Below are positions 1 to 11,311 of a DNA stretch of 64,000 nt, one piece after another. The position numbers were made by a program, and so were the translations under genes. The stretch is from NCBI GenBank assembly GCA_030762935.1, contig CM060880.1, positions 11,008,501 to 11,072,500 of the forward strand, read 5' to 3'. The notes beneath the pieces are model-generated. The model did no database searches. It had not been told where the DNA came from and worked only from the letters and a program-made list of their open reading frames with translations. Position 1 is the first letter of the stretch; every line of letters begins with the position of its first letter. Origin of the DNA: Hymenopus coronatus. Lineage: Eukaryota > Arthropoda > Insecta > Mantodea > Hymenopodidae.

Positions 1-165
1 TTATTTCGCTTCGACTTAAAAGGAAGCAAGTAATAAGACTATTTCTGCTAAAGTTTTATTGATTAGCATGAAGTAAATATAAGCATAAGCTTTCTAATAA
101 TATTTTTAGTTGCAGAGATGTGGAGAAAGTCATGTGATTGGAACACATCAGATTTTTTTTTTAAT
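1..165 (+). repeat. DR1, 3' end
   Basis: The aaggaagcaagtaataag landmark is followed by the DR1 3' end (gagaaagtcatgtg, then aacacatcagattttt). The copy is cut by the window edge and runs straight into the next DR1 unit. Confidence 0.85.
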
Positions 166-780
166 ATCTCTATCACGCACATAGCAAATAGAGAAGATAC
201 TCATTGCATCTAAAACTTATATATCAAGAGTTCACCGAAAGTACATATATTGAGGTTTCCTGAATTCAAAATAAGTAAATAAAGGTTCATGCGTGTGTTT
301 TCTGAGTGGTTGTTTGTGAGCAGAAAACATCAAAACGAAAAGTGGGATAAATATCTAACTTGACATTTAAGTTCAGTGCGTTGCAAAGATGCAATACTAA
401 GATTTTCTAGAATGCCCCCCCCCCCACTAATCCCTACTCTTTATATGGATGATTTTTCGAAATAATTTATTTATCAAAATTAGCTCTAATGGTTTTGATT
501 TAAATACCGTATTACATTAAATATATTTACCTAATAAAATATATAACTTAAATTTCTAGGAATGGCAAAAGAAGTCTTCATTAGTATGGAAATTTGTAAA
601 ATTGTCAGTACTACCAAAAATGCAAATATCTTAATAATAGTACTAATTTATTTGGAATATTTTTCTGTGGAATCTACCTTTTCGAGATATCCATTATTAG
701 TGGTTCGAATTTTTCGATACTTATTCATTATTTTCAAGTCCTGTCGGTTTTCATTTGTTTCTCGCGATGTCGTGAATTCT
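166..780 (+). repeat. DR1, diverged copy
   Basis: A worn head-to-tail neighbour of the preceding piece. A decayed 5' palindrome, the ttcaccg block, a C homopolymer in place of the usual C-rich block, and ggttttgatttaaata are all recognisable. The second half is weaker; only ttcgagatatccattatta is clear near 676-700. An open frame of about 98 codons from 562 runs through this repeat and is not a gene. Confidence 0.65.
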
Positions 781-1105
781 GTATGGAATTTTAGTCAGCG
801 TAAAGCGTCCTGTTCGAAACATGTGACTGTCGCTGTATCTGTAATGAAATGTATATAATGTAGCCTGAGAAATAGTACCCGTGCTGTATAGGCAACTTCT
901 ACAGCTTCAACTGTGATGCGGGTTGCTTAACTTTGTGTTGCGGGTGAGAATGTGTGTGTGGCTAATTCTTGGCAGTGTGCAGCGTGAGTATGAAATATTC
1001 AACGAGTGACTCATTACCGCTAATTGGCTATTTTATTCTCTCTGCTGTTTCAAAATAATCAGACACAATAAAACTGAGAGTAAATCTGTAGCTATATGAA
1101 TTAGC
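781..1105. other. Unassigned stretch
   Basis: AT-rich DNA with a GT-rich patch near 940-960. I see no gene, splice-bounded frame or repeat that I recognise. Confidence 0.5.
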
Positions 1106-1245
1106 GTTTTTACTTTCTCTACTACGTGAAGTAGGCAGGGAAGTATTGTAATCCACCCAAAAATTCGGTATCGAGATTTTGGTAGAGAAATGCCCATATG
1201 TTTTGACATTCCCTGAGTAAAAATTGCATTCTCTGGAAAAGGTCC

Positions 1246-1280
<35 letters not shown>

Positions 1281-1972
1281 TGTGAACATCATAACGAAAA
1301 GTCCGTTATACACCAAACTTGATATTGAAGTTCTGCATCTTCCAAGGATACGAAATGAAGATTTTCAACAAAAATCCCGCCTTTTCTTTACATGGAACAT
1401 TTTTGAAAATTATGATTTTTCTTAAAATTAGAAAAATAAGAATGATTCCAACGAATTTGGATTAAAATACCATATAATTATTATTAATATATATTTAAGA
1501 AATGTTCTTAACAACTGAAATGTAAGTAGGTATATATTGAATGTTGTGGGAGAAGCCCTTACAGTCCTCTTCATTATGTATGACTTTTGCAAAACGTGTG
1601 AACTGTAAGAAATAAACAATGCACAAAAATACAGATTTCGTTAAACCACACAATTTATGTCAAAGAAGATGCTATAGTGTTAACTTTTTCCGAAATATTC
1701 CTTGTTTTTGGTTTGAATTTTTAAATACGCCTGCATACTTTTCTTAATTTGAATATCCGTATTAGTTTTCCTGTCCATGCTAAAAGAACAAAATTTGAAT
1801 ATATCACATAGCGACGAGCTGTTTTGAGATTTGATTATTGCTTAAGCGTACTGTGTTACTCTTAACATTTTCACAAATGTTAACATGTAGCAATTAGAAA
1901 AATAACCTCTTGCAAGAATAGCTTGTTGAAAAATGGGTATAGAAAGTCATGTGGTTGTAACGCTTACATATA
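1106..1972 (+). repeat. DR1, near full-length, old
   Basis: All DR1 landmarks occur in order: decayed 5' palindrome, accaaaaattcgg-type block, a (GT)n tract at 1248-1278, cttccaaggata, tttacatggaac, cttgtttttggtttga, and the 3' end tatagaaagtcatgtgg. Many substitutions mark it as an old insertion. Confidence 0.85.
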
Positions 1973-2051
1973 TTGTTACTTTCTTTACACTAACTATATT
2001 CAGAAAATAGAAAAGGTATTGTGTTGCATCCAAACATTCGATACCAATATT
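1973..2051 (+). repeat. DR1, 5' stub
   Basis: The start of a second head-to-tail unit (tactttctttacac, then catccaaacattcgatacc). It stops abruptly where the ATT minisatellite begins. Confidence 0.75.
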
Positions 2052-2161
2052 TTTATTGTGTTATTATCATGATATTATTACGCTTAGCAGAATGAATCAA
2101 GCATGGAAACATGGCAACGATAAATATGCAAACACAACAGTATGCAGGGTCTCATTGTATG

Positions 2162-2202
<41 letters not shown>

Positions 2203-2830
2203 TACGCAGAATATCCTTAGCAGAATAAATGAAAACGTGAGAACATCGTAACGTAAAATATACAATCGCGGGACCACGTAGTGTTTTGCTGAATATTATA
2301 ATTAATATTATTGCGTAGTACACGCATAGCAGAATAAATCAAAGCCTGAAGATATCGTAACAAAAACACACAAATTTGAGAGCACGCAATGGTTCACTAT
2401 ATTATTATTATGATTATTATTATGATTATGATGATGATTATTATTATTATCAGTATTAATATTATTATGCGGTTTAAGCTTAGAAGAATAAAACAAAACA
2501 TGAAAACATCGTAACGAAAAATATGCAAACATGAGTGCAGTGTTTCACTGTATTATTATCATGAATGTTATTACGCAGTATAATCTTAGTAGCATGAAAC
2601 AAGGCATGAAACATCATAACACAAGTAGTGTTTCAGTGTATTATCATTAATTGTATTACGCTGAATAAATCAGTAGGTGATGACATCGTAACCAAAAATA
2701 GACAAACACGAGAGTATTAAGTGTTTTGCTGTGTTAATATGATTGCACTGAGCAGAATGAATGAAAACATCGTAACGAAAAATATGTAAATACGCAGGGC
2801 GATGACATTTTATCTGCTTTCGCGTTTGCA
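2052..2830 (+). repeat. ATT-rich minisatellite, about 7 monomers
   Basis: Each monomer joins an (ATT)n run to a conserved core: agcagaataaat, aaaacatcgtaacgaaaaat, then gcaaacacgagagcacgcag and tgtttcactgtatt. The core aacatcgtaac recurs near 2110, 2243, 2351, 2507, 2611, 2683 and 2767, so the period varies from about 70 to 155 bases. Long Asn or His runs in translated frames come from this array. Related monomers occur near 3800, 49185 and 49963. Confidence 0.85.
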
Positions 2831-2927
2831 TGTTTATCGTTAAGGCGCTTTAATGTTTTGATATACTCTACAAGCGTATAATGGATAATAATATTAACGA
2901 TAATAATTAATAATAATAAATAATCTA

Positions 2928-3797
2928 AAGTGTTACACTCACACGACTTTCTCTAGCTACTCTACAAACGAACTTCTTACAAAAGATAATTCTTCTTTCA
3001 ACACCACGCTAATCGAGATAAACATTAGCAGAATCTTATTACTAGTTCCTTATAAGTAGAATGTAACCAAAAGAATGCACTAAGCTAAAATGATTAGTAA
3101 AATGTTTTAAATGCTGTCATGCGATTGTCATTGCAAATTGCTTATTTGCTTGGCCCGGAGTAGAACAAAAGAAAAACGGACACTTCCTGTCTGAGAAAAA
3201 TGTAAGTACTTCACAACTGAAACTAATAACAAGGAATACCTCGAAAACGGTAAGCTCCACGAAAAAAATGTATGTGACATAACTTGTGAATTTTAACAAG
3301 ACCTACATGTTTTGTATAGTAAGCTTTTGTCTATCTCTTACGCTTTATTAGATATGCCAAATTAAGCAAAATTCATCCAGAATAAACAGGTCTTTAGAAG
3401 CTATTCCTAGAAAATTCAAAATGTACATTTTATTTATAATGGAAATGGCTTTAATATGTGTTATTTTAATCAAAATCGTTTTTTAAGAAAAACATTGTCG
3501 AAAAATTGTCTATGAAAAGGGTAGTTAGGGGTGGGGGGATTTTCTTGAAAATCTTCGTGTCACATCCTTGGAAGATACTAAACTTAAATACTAAGTTTGG
3601 TATTAAACTGTCTTTTCGTTTTTGTGCTATGCTGTCCACAGACACACACAAATACACTTTTTTGTGGATTTTTTTGGATTGAGAGGGTCCTAAAACATGT
3701 ATTTCCGGTGAAAACTCGGCATCGAATTTTTGGGTGGAATACAATACTTCTCTATCCCTATGTACATTGTACATACGGGGCTAGTGAAAGTAAAAAG
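2928..3797 (-). repeat. DR1, full-length
   Basis: A complete antisense copy. The 3' end (gtgttacactcacacgactt) is at low coordinate and the 5' palindrome remnant lies near 3750-3797. A CA tract and tttccggtgaaa are clear. An ATT-type minisatellite lies on both sides, so the element probably inserted into that array. Confidence 0.9.
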
Positions 3798-3836
3798 CTA
3801 TAATAATGTGAAACACTGCGTACTCTCGTATACGGG
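3798..3836 (-). repeat. Single ATT-minisatellite monomer
   Basis: The segment taataatgtgaaacactgcg is the reverse complement of the monomer junction in the array at 2052-2830. Confidence 0.7.
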
Positions 3837-4307
3837 CTATAGCTGAATTTATTCAGTTAAAGTTTTCGGTCTCGTACATCATCACGGCTCAAGCACAAGC
3901 CTGGAAACTGCTTCTCGGTGAGCGCGACTCCCTCAGCATTTTCGCTGTTGTGCAGATGTCCAACGACGGTTGCTGGCACTATTTGCTAACCCCCAAATGA
4001 CTGGTGCTTGCTTCCAATATCCCCACTGAATTATGCAACTCTTTTTTCGCAGAAATGTTATCTAAACACGTGCAATACGGCGCTGGTTGATCACTTGGTA
4101 AATATGTTGCATAGCATCCGCGTTTATTATTCGCAAGTTTTCGAACTTTGCATTCCGATCAAGTAGTAACCAACTATACATTATTATAAAATTAATTACA
4201 TATTATCGTATAACTATACACATAGGTATATTAGTATAAACATAATAAGTTAATTATATAAGCATTTAATTATTTTGTTATTCTAATATTACTTTATTAG
4301 ATTATTT
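3837..4307. other. Unassigned, partly GC-richer stretch
   Basis: Bases 3840-4060 are less AT-rich than their surroundings, and the remainder is very AT-rich. There is no open frame of note and no repeat match. Confidence 0.5.
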
Positions 4308-4316
4308 GTAATTATT

Positions 4317-4524
4317 TTTTTTGATAGTATTTAACGCTCGCTTTTACTACATGGCGCAGCAGGCGATGTCACTGATACTACATGAAAATGAAAATGGAAC
4401 ACTGGTGGAATGCGATGGCAGGGAAATCCGGAGAATCCGGAAAAAAACCCAACCCTGCGCCGCTTTATCCAACACATATCCCACATGCGGTCGCCTGGGA
4501 TCGAACCTGGGTCACCTTGGTGTG
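4317..4524 (-). mobile_element. SINE-A, 5'-truncated, with target-site duplication
   Basis: Antisense member of the SINE family at 12417-12652. It has the tail aacgctcgcttttacta, the body gcgccgcttt, and a box-B-like ggatcgaacctgg near its head, but the box A region is missing. It is bounded by a perfect 9-base direct repeat, gtaattatt, at 4308-4316 and 4525-4533, as expected after target-primed insertion. Confidence 0.85.
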
Positions 4525-4739
4525 GTAATTATTAGGTATTACCTTTGCATTTAACTAGAAAGATGAATTATTTACGTAACTTTTAGTGTGTGTTTGTATA
4601 AGGTTTTAAATTTAGGGGAATAACATCTTCCAGTTGTGTGCATTAAGTACGAGTAGGCTGAAATCATATTCAAACGTAACTATAAGTTGTCTTTCATACA
4701 CTCGCAGTAATGAAAACAGTATAGTGTTGAACAGAATAC

Positions 4740-5520
4740 GTATGCTGTATAAATTAAGTCCATTATGCCAGCCAAAAATTTGATACCGAGGTTTCAATGG
4801 AATGCATGTTTTGGGACCTCTGCATAAAAATAGAAAAATGGTCAATTTTGTCTATGTATATGTATGTGTCTGTGAACAATATAACTCATAAAATTTGAAA
4901 ATTTAGGTAAACATCAAACATTGTGTTTCGGTTCAGTATCTTCCAAAGAGGCAAAGATTTTTAGGAAAATCCCCCACCCTCAGCTACCCTTTACATGGAA
5001 GATTTTTAGAAAATTGTGGTTTTCTCTGTAATGGCTAAACGATTTTGATTAAAATACCATATATTTAAGATACTTTCATAACAAACGAAGTGTATATCTT
5101 AAATTTTCTGGGCATAGTCTCTTAATACCTCTTCATCCTGGATGACTTTTGTATAACTCGTAAGCCCAAAGAAATAGACAAAAACTTACCACAAAAAATA
5201 TAGATCTCATTGAAACACACAACATAGGTTTGTATATTTTTGTAAAATTAAGCGTTTCCGAGATACCCCTTGTTATTGGTTTCAGTTTAAAAATACTTAA
5301 ACCCTTCCCAAGCGGTAAGTCAACTTTCGTTTCATATCTCTTTCGTTTTATTCCCGTGCAAACAAAAGAGAACCGAATTCCAACTGTTTGACTTACCGAT
5401 GAGCTTTTAAAAGAATTGACTATCGCTTTAGCCTAGTGTTAGTAAGTTGTACATAAAAGAATAACCTTTTGTAACAATAATATGTAAAGAAATTCATGTG
5501 AATGGACATCAGATTTTTAA
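4740..5520 (+). repeat. DR1, nearly complete
   Basis: The 5' palindrome is degraded. From gccaaaaatttgataccgag onward the landmarks run in order to tcatgtgaatggacatcag. Confidence 0.8.
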
Positions 5521-6114
5521 TTTTAATATAATATTGACTTGAAAATAAATATATATAAAATTGGTCATAATATTAATAGAAGACCGAGTGACTCTTTCAT
5601 AAATAGGGCGTATATCACATACTGACCGCCCTGACATGCGGCACTGTCCATCCTTTTGTAGGCTGCGCCCTTTAAGTAAGTTTAAGCGAAGTGAACGCCT
5701 AAGCGCAGACCGACCCGCAAATCAAGAAAGGTGAAGAAGTTGCCTGGCCCAAAATCTGACAGGGGATGTGACAATTTCTTAAGAGTGGAGGCTTTCCAGC
5801 GGCTTGGTAAAAGCCATGACACTAACATGTATTTTTGGGTGAATGAGAGGTTGATAGCAAAAGGGTTTTTATTTTCTTCTCTAACAAGAAAATTGTTGGC
5901 GTAATAAAATGTGGTGTATGTTTAAAAGACAACATTGCATTGCGATTCGCATATATCTAGTAATGTTATACATTGTTACACTACGAAGTGAAGTACTGAC
6001 ATAATATCCAGTTCACACTTCTCCGTTATTTACATAAATTAGATATATAAGTGTTTGTAAATTTCAAATACAAACTGCCAAGAATCTTAGAGGTGGCTGA
6101 CTAAATAAAATTTT
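5521..6114. other. Unassigned stretch
   Basis: A moderately GC-rich patch (about 5620-5830) lies inside AT-rich DNA. I find no splice-bounded frame or recognisable repeat. Confidence 0.5.
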
Positions 6115-6245
6115 AACGACTTGCTTATCTGGTATTCTATAACAGATAGACAAAATCTTAATAAACGAAATATATAGATCTTGTTAAGGCATATAATAGG
6201 ATATTTATTGTTATTAGTTTGAGTTTTGAAATACTTGCCTACTTT
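6115..6245 (+). repeat. DR1, internal fragment
   Basis: Contains the ataacagatagacaaaatc to tattgttattagtttgag part of DR1. It abuts the next DR1 unit at its 5' palindrome. Confidence 0.6.
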
Positions 6246-7098
6246 TTTACTTTCTCTGCCCCTACTATGTACATAACGTATAGAGAAGGTATTGTAATTT
6301 CACCCAAAAATTCGATGTCGAGATTTCAACGGAAGTATATGTTTTGAGGTCCGCTGAGTCTAAAAAGGAGCATTTTTAGAAAAAGGTCCCTGTGTGTGGA
6401 CAGCATAGATCAAAAACTAAAAGACCGTTAAATACCAAACTTGGTATTTGAGTTTGATACCTTAAAAGGCTTTTAAAGAAAAATCCCACCTCAAACTACC
6501 CTTTGCATGGAAATATTTTTGGAAAGTTTTATTTTCTCAAAACTGGCTGTAACAATTTTGATTAAAATACTGAGTATTAATGTTACTTACTCACAAATAA
6601 AATGCATATCTTGAATTTTCTAGGAATAGCCTCTGAAGAGCACTTTATTCTGATTGATTTTTACCGAATTTGCATAACGGCTAAACCGTAAGAGACAGAG
6701 GAAAACTTATTACACACAAAATGTAGTTCTTGTTGTAACACATAATTTACGTCATATGCATTTTTGTTGTAGAGTTGGCCGATTCCAAGATATTCCTTGT
6801 TATTGGTTTCAATTTTAAAATACTTCTACTTTTCTCAGGCAGGAAGTGTCTGTTTTTCTTTCGTTCTACTCCTGGCCAAGCAAAAAAGTCAATTTCAATT
6901 ACAATCGCATAACGACAGCTTTTAAAACATTTGACTATCGTTTAGCATAGGGGATTCTTTTGGTTCCCTTCTGCTTATAAGGAAATAAGTAAATTCTGCT
7001 ATGCTTATCTCGATTAGCATGGTGTAGAAAGAATAATAATATTTTATAATAAGAAATTAGGACAGTTAGAGAAAGTCATGTGAGTGTAACACATCGGA
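6246..7098 (+). repeat. DR1, full-length (array unit)
   Basis: All landmarks are present, from tttttactttctctgcccc to gagaaagtcatgtgagtg and aacacatcggattttt. The last bases merge into the first bases of the following unit. Confidence 0.92.
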
Positions 7099-7625
7099 TT
7101 TTTATTTTCTCTACACGTACTATGTACATAGTACATACAGAAGGTATTGTTAATGCACCTAAAATTTTGATGCTGAGATTTTACCGGAAATTCATGTTTT
7201 GGGTCCCTCTGAATCTCGAAAAAGCATTTTTGGAAAACGCGCGAGTGTTGGTGTCTGTGCTGCTCAAAAACGAAAAGACTATTAAATATTAAACTTGAAA
7301 TTTAAGTTTGGTATCTCCCAAGCATGCGACACGAAGATTTTCAAGATAATCCCCCCACCCCTAACAACCCTTTACATAATGCTTTTTTCAAACATTTTGA
7401 TTTTCTCAAAAATGGCTCTAACAATTTTGGTTAAAATATCACATATTAAATATATTTACATGACAAATGAAATGTATATATTGAATTTTCTGGGAATAGC
7501 CTCTGAAGACTACTTTATTGTGTGCATTTTACAGAATTTTGCATAACTGCTAAATCGTAAAAGAAGAACAAAAACTTGCCACACAAATATGTAGAGCACG
7601 TTAAAACACACAACTTGTGTTATAT
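7099..7625 (+). repeat. DR1, 3'-truncated (array unit)
   Basis: Starts with the palindrome (tctctacacgtactatgtac). It stops after cacaacttgtgttatata, where a T-run joins it to the next unit's start. Confidence 0.9.
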
Positions 7626-8500
7626 AATTTTTACTTTCTCCATACGCACTATGTACATAGTGTATAGAGAAGGTATTGCACCCAAAAATTCGATACCGAG
7701 ATTTCACCGGAAATATATGTTTTGAGACTCCCTGAATCCAAAAAAAAAAAAAAAAAAAAAACACTTCTAGAAAAATGTCCTTGTGTGTGTGTGTGTCTGT
7801 GGGCAGCATAGCTCAAAAAGAAAAGACCGTTAAAAACCAAACTTGGTATTTAAGTTTGGTATCTTCCAAGGATGCGACACGAATATTTTCCAGAAAAACC
7901 CCCACCCCAAACTAGCCTTTACATGGAAAAAAATTTCGAAAATTTTGATTTTCTTAAAAATGGCTCTAACGATTTTGATTAAAATATCTTATATTTAAGA
8001 TACTTACTTAACAAATAAAATGTATATCTTGAATTTTCTGGGAATAGCCGCTGGATGCCATCTTTATTCTGGATGAATTTTACGGATTTTTGCATAAGTG
8101 CTAAACCGTAAGAGATGGACGAAAACTTACCACACAGAAAATGTAGAGCACATTAACACCACACTTTATGTTATATACACTTTTTTCGTGGAGTTGGTCG
8201 CTTTTAAGACATTTCTTGTTTTTGGTTTCAGCTTTGAAAAATATATTTTTCTCATACAGGAATTTGTCAGCTGATGTCCATACAAACAAAGGAACTTCAG
8301 TCATATAGCAACCGGCTTTTGACCATCATTTTAACCTATGGTTCTCACTTATTTCGCTGCTACTTACAAGGAAGCAAGTAATAATACTATTTCTGCTAGT
8401 GTTTTCTCAATTAGCATGAAGTAAATAGAAGCATAAGCTTTTTAACAATAATTTTTTGCAAAGATGTAGAGAAGGTCATGTGAATGGAACACATAAGATT
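7626..8500 (+). repeat. DR1, full-length (array unit)
   Basis: One of the best-preserved copies. It carries the palindrome at 7630-7672, an A-run at 7740-7760, the hairpin near 7838-7863, and the 3' end gagaaggtcatgtgaatgga. Histidine- and phenylalanine-rich open frames here are translations of its microsatellites. Confidence 0.94.
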
Positions 8501-8752
8501 TTTTCAAATGGGATTCGTTTTTTCCTTCGGAGCTATGCAAAGGAAATGGAGTTTCAAACCAATCGCTATGCGACCCACTTTTAAATGGTTTGACTATAGC
8601 AAAGCCTGCTGTATTCACCTATTCTGAATTTATCTATAAATAAATAATAAGCTGCTTGCAAATGTTTATCTTGATTAAGATTAGATATATGTAAGAATAG
8701 TTTGTATAAGAATAAGTAGAACAATGATAAGAATGGAAAACATACGATTTTT
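8501..8752 (+). repeat. DR1, diverged 3' portion (array unit)
   Basis: Matches the DR1 3' third: gctatgcaaaggaaatgga, cgctatgcgacc, tgtttatcttgattaaga, gaatggaaaacat. It closes a five-piece same-direction array that begins at 6115. Confidence 0.65.
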
Positions 8753-9221
8753 ACTCATTTATCTGATTTTTATTGTCATTGACGGAATAAAGCCATAATG
8801 TAATCTAACACACTGAAACGCTGGAACGTGTTATAAAATCCCATTCAAAATAAATAAACGTTTTATATTGTATAAAGATTTATGCTTGTATTTCTTGCAG
8901 GAAACTGTTCAAATCCATCTTTTTCTTATTAAGTACATAACTGTTTACCTTTAACTCGACTAAAGCACACAATTACGTTTTCCTCACCCGGAGGTGTCGG
9001 GCTCAATGGTTAACCTAATGTCAATAGCCTGTAGTTAATATAGTAATTTAAAGTTAGAATACCCCGATATAACTACAGCAGTAAAATGGGCCTGTACAAA
9101 TGACACTAAGAAAACTACTTTTTTATTTTAAATTTACTGTCGTGAATTGAAATTTTAAAAAAATCGCAGTCCTGGTTAGAAAATATTCAGCATGAACCCA
9201 TTTGGGACCACAGTTGTGGCG
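8753..9221. other. Unassigned stretch
   Basis: AT-rich single-copy-looking DNA. No gene signal is seen. Confidence 0.5.
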
Positions 9222-9516
9222 CCACGGTTACGACTTGTATTCGAGAGGTCTTCGGTTTGATTCCCGGTGGTCACTCAATCTAACACATGGGGTTTTCGTG
9301 GTTTCCCCGGGTCCGTAGATTGGGGTACTTGGTCTTCTACCACGGCTTTCCTGTCTCTAATTTCCTGCTGCAGTTGGGCGGTAGATTTGTGCTTTCTAGA
9401 GGTTTATACCCTGACTTCGGTCGAGACTCCCAGGTGGGACCCGCCTCCGAAGTATGCCCGACCAAGAGGTTACGTGCTTGTGAGTGGGTTGGGCGGTGTC
9501 GGATGCGTTCAAACTG

Positions 9517-9540
<24 letters not shown>
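9222..9540 (+). mobile_element. SINE-C with poly(A) tail
   Basis: A tRNA-like head (cacggttacgacttg, then box-B-like ggtttgattcccggtgg) leads into a GC-rich body (gttttcgtggtttccccggg). It ends in an A-run at about 9518-9540. The head and early body resemble the element at 37904-38460. Overlapping open frames on both strands are incidental. Confidence 0.75.
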
Positions 9541-9547
<7 letters not shown>

Positions 9548-9865
9548 GACCCCGTCCATATTTGCACCCGTCGTTCCCAATTTGGCTGCTCTGTCCCGTG
9601 ATCCCTGTTTTCCAGGGAAGCTTAAAGGGCCACATGACCTGCGTACAGTGTTCTTATCACGGGGACCTCTCCTTAAATATGTATCTTTATATCGATTAGT
9701 ATATATCTACACCATCTTTAATTTGTTAGGTCTCAATCGAATATGAAATGTGTTTACAAATTCAGTTCAATGTCTTAAACCCTTGTGGATAATATTTCAG
9801 CTCTATAGCTGCAGTAGTTTCTCCCAAAATTTAAACCATGTAAGAGTCTCTCCATCTACAGTACC

Positions 9866-9901
<36 letters not shown>

Positions 9902-9949
9902 GATTTCATGCAAAGCGTATAATATTTCAATGGTCTTTTTAAACATTTG
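9541..9949. other. Unassigned, with poly(T) run
   Basis: A GC-richer segment (9541-9670) may be a further retroposon fragment. A T-run of over 30 bases lies at about 9866-9899. There is no gene. Confidence 0.45.
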
Positions 9950-10205
9950 GCTGTACATTTTTCCTATTTAACCCCTCTTTTTTATTTTTTTTATTAGTGA
10001 TGGACACTCCCTAGCTGTTTATTTCTCATTTCTTATTTTTATTATTTATTTTAAGGTGAAAAGGAGGGAGGAAGAGCCAGTGGGAAAGGTGGTACCAAGA
10101 GAGGGTTATTTGTATTATTGTCGTTTTTAATGTTTATTTCATTTAATTTAATTTTGTTTGTTTCGCCGTTCTTGTCGTTCCTATTCTACGTTTTGAGGAA
10201 TTTAA
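9950..10205 (+). repeat. DR2, copy 1 of a 250-bp direct repeat
   Basis: Shares cctatttaacccc, aaggtgaaaaggagggagga, agagagggttatttgtatt and ctacgttttgaggaa, in order, with 11312-11566. The two copies lie about 1.36 kb apart in the same direction. Confidence 0.85.
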
Positions 10206-10406
10206 TTCCAATCTTTGGTTGTAGATTGAGTCCTCCTCACAGCGCGGGAATCTTAAGCCAACCACATTGTCAGTGCGAGATGGCAGTCAAGAGATAGACC
10301 AACAATATTAGCTTGTAACCTGCTCAAATCGGCTGATAAATGGCTGCACATCGCCGATAGATCCGGATTTCATCAACTTCCAATCCCCTTTGCACTGGTG
10401 GCCCAA

Positions 10407-10705
10407 CTACCCCGTTTTTGACGTGTATAGATATCCCTTCGTGCGTTAAAAGAGTTGCAGAACTCAACGGAGCTATTTCAAGTTAAAAGCTTCGAGTTAA
10501 GAACTGGCCAGAGCGGTCTTCGTTTTATCCCTTGCAACGGGGACGACCTGTTATCACTGTCTCTGCTGATAAGTAAGAGGGTAAATCCAAGATCACTCTC
10601 GCCAGTTCTCCACTGGCGGATTTTAACTTTAAACAGCTCCGTTGAGTTCTACAACTCTTTTAACGCATGAAGGGATATCTGTACATGTCAAATACGGGGT
10701 AGTAT
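10407..10705. mobile_element. Foldback (inverted-repeat) element, about 0.3 kb
   Basis: Two arms of roughly 95-100 bases are imperfect reverse complements. The left arm contains gatatcccttcgtgcgttaa and gcagaactcaacggagct; the right arm reads agctccgttgagttctacaa and cgcatgaagggatatc. The ~100-base loop is unrelated. An open frame of 71 codons at 10455 spans arm, loop and arm and has no coding evidence. A related arm is found at 48825. Confidence 0.85.
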
Positions 10706-10969
10706 ACAAAACGAAAATGTGTGATGAAATCATTTTTAGTAGATTTAACACATTTATTTACTTGATACAGCACCCCAGACGATGGGCACATAAAATAACT
10801 GAAGTGAAATGATAGTTGGAAAGGTAAAGTTGCAAAAGTAATGTTCTCTGGGATAAGTTTACGGCACATCCCGGCTATGAGAGAACTTCTGGTGGCATTT
10901 GAGTCCCCGTCATAATGATCTGAGTTAAACCACTTATTCTAATCGTCATAAAAAGTGACGTAAAGTCGA

Positions 10970-11040
10970 TTTGGATAGCTCAGTTGGTTAGGCGCTCACG
11001 TTCTGATCTCAAGGTCGCGAGTTCCGATTCAGGCCGATGT
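10970..11040 (+). mobile_element. tRNA-like SINE head
   Basis: Box-A-like tagctcagttggttaggcg and box-B-like aggtcgcgagttccgattc are spaced as in a tRNA. The acceptor stem does not close, so it is read as a retroposon head rather than a functional tRNA. SINE-E follows immediately in the opposite orientation. Confidence 0.6.
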
Positions 11041-11051
11041 TTTCTCTTATG

Positions 11052-11266
11052 TTGTAGCTTAACATCTTTTAACGTAGTTGGTCATGTCGGACGAAGAATT
11101 AAATTGATGGAATGATGCTCAAATGATCTCGGAGTCCATGAAGCTTAAAGTTAGTTCTCAGATAAGGGACAAAACATTATACGGGTAACTCGCCTTAAGC
11201 GAGATTCGAACCCGCGATCTGTTGAATGTGAGCCAGACATTCTACTCCCAGGCGGGCTACCAATAG
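11052..11266 (-). mobile_element. SINE-E
   Basis: Antisense copy. Landmarks are gcttaacatcttttaacgta, gtcatgtcggacgaag, aatgatgctcaaatgatctc, and the tRNA-like head taagcgagattcgaaccc with gggct at its outer end. It matches 54754-55005, 60355-60594 and 25866-25990. The head resembles a tRNA-Val (CAC) arm. Confidence 0.85.
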
Positions 11267-11311
11267 GTTTTGTGTGATTAAAAGTCAGTTGATTTTTTTA
11301 AAATATTTGAC

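Noticed and set aside
2084..2532. Frames rich in Asn or His
   Set aside because: They read through (ATT)n and (ATG/ATT)n microsatellites in the minisatellite array.
9267..9746. 159-codon plus-strand frame
   Set aside because: It runs through SINE-C and its poly(A) tail (Lys run); competing frames on both strands are equally open.
10970..11040. Functional tRNA gene
   Set aside because: The boxes are tRNA-like but the acceptor and anticodon stems do not pair well, and similar heads across the window belong to SINEs.
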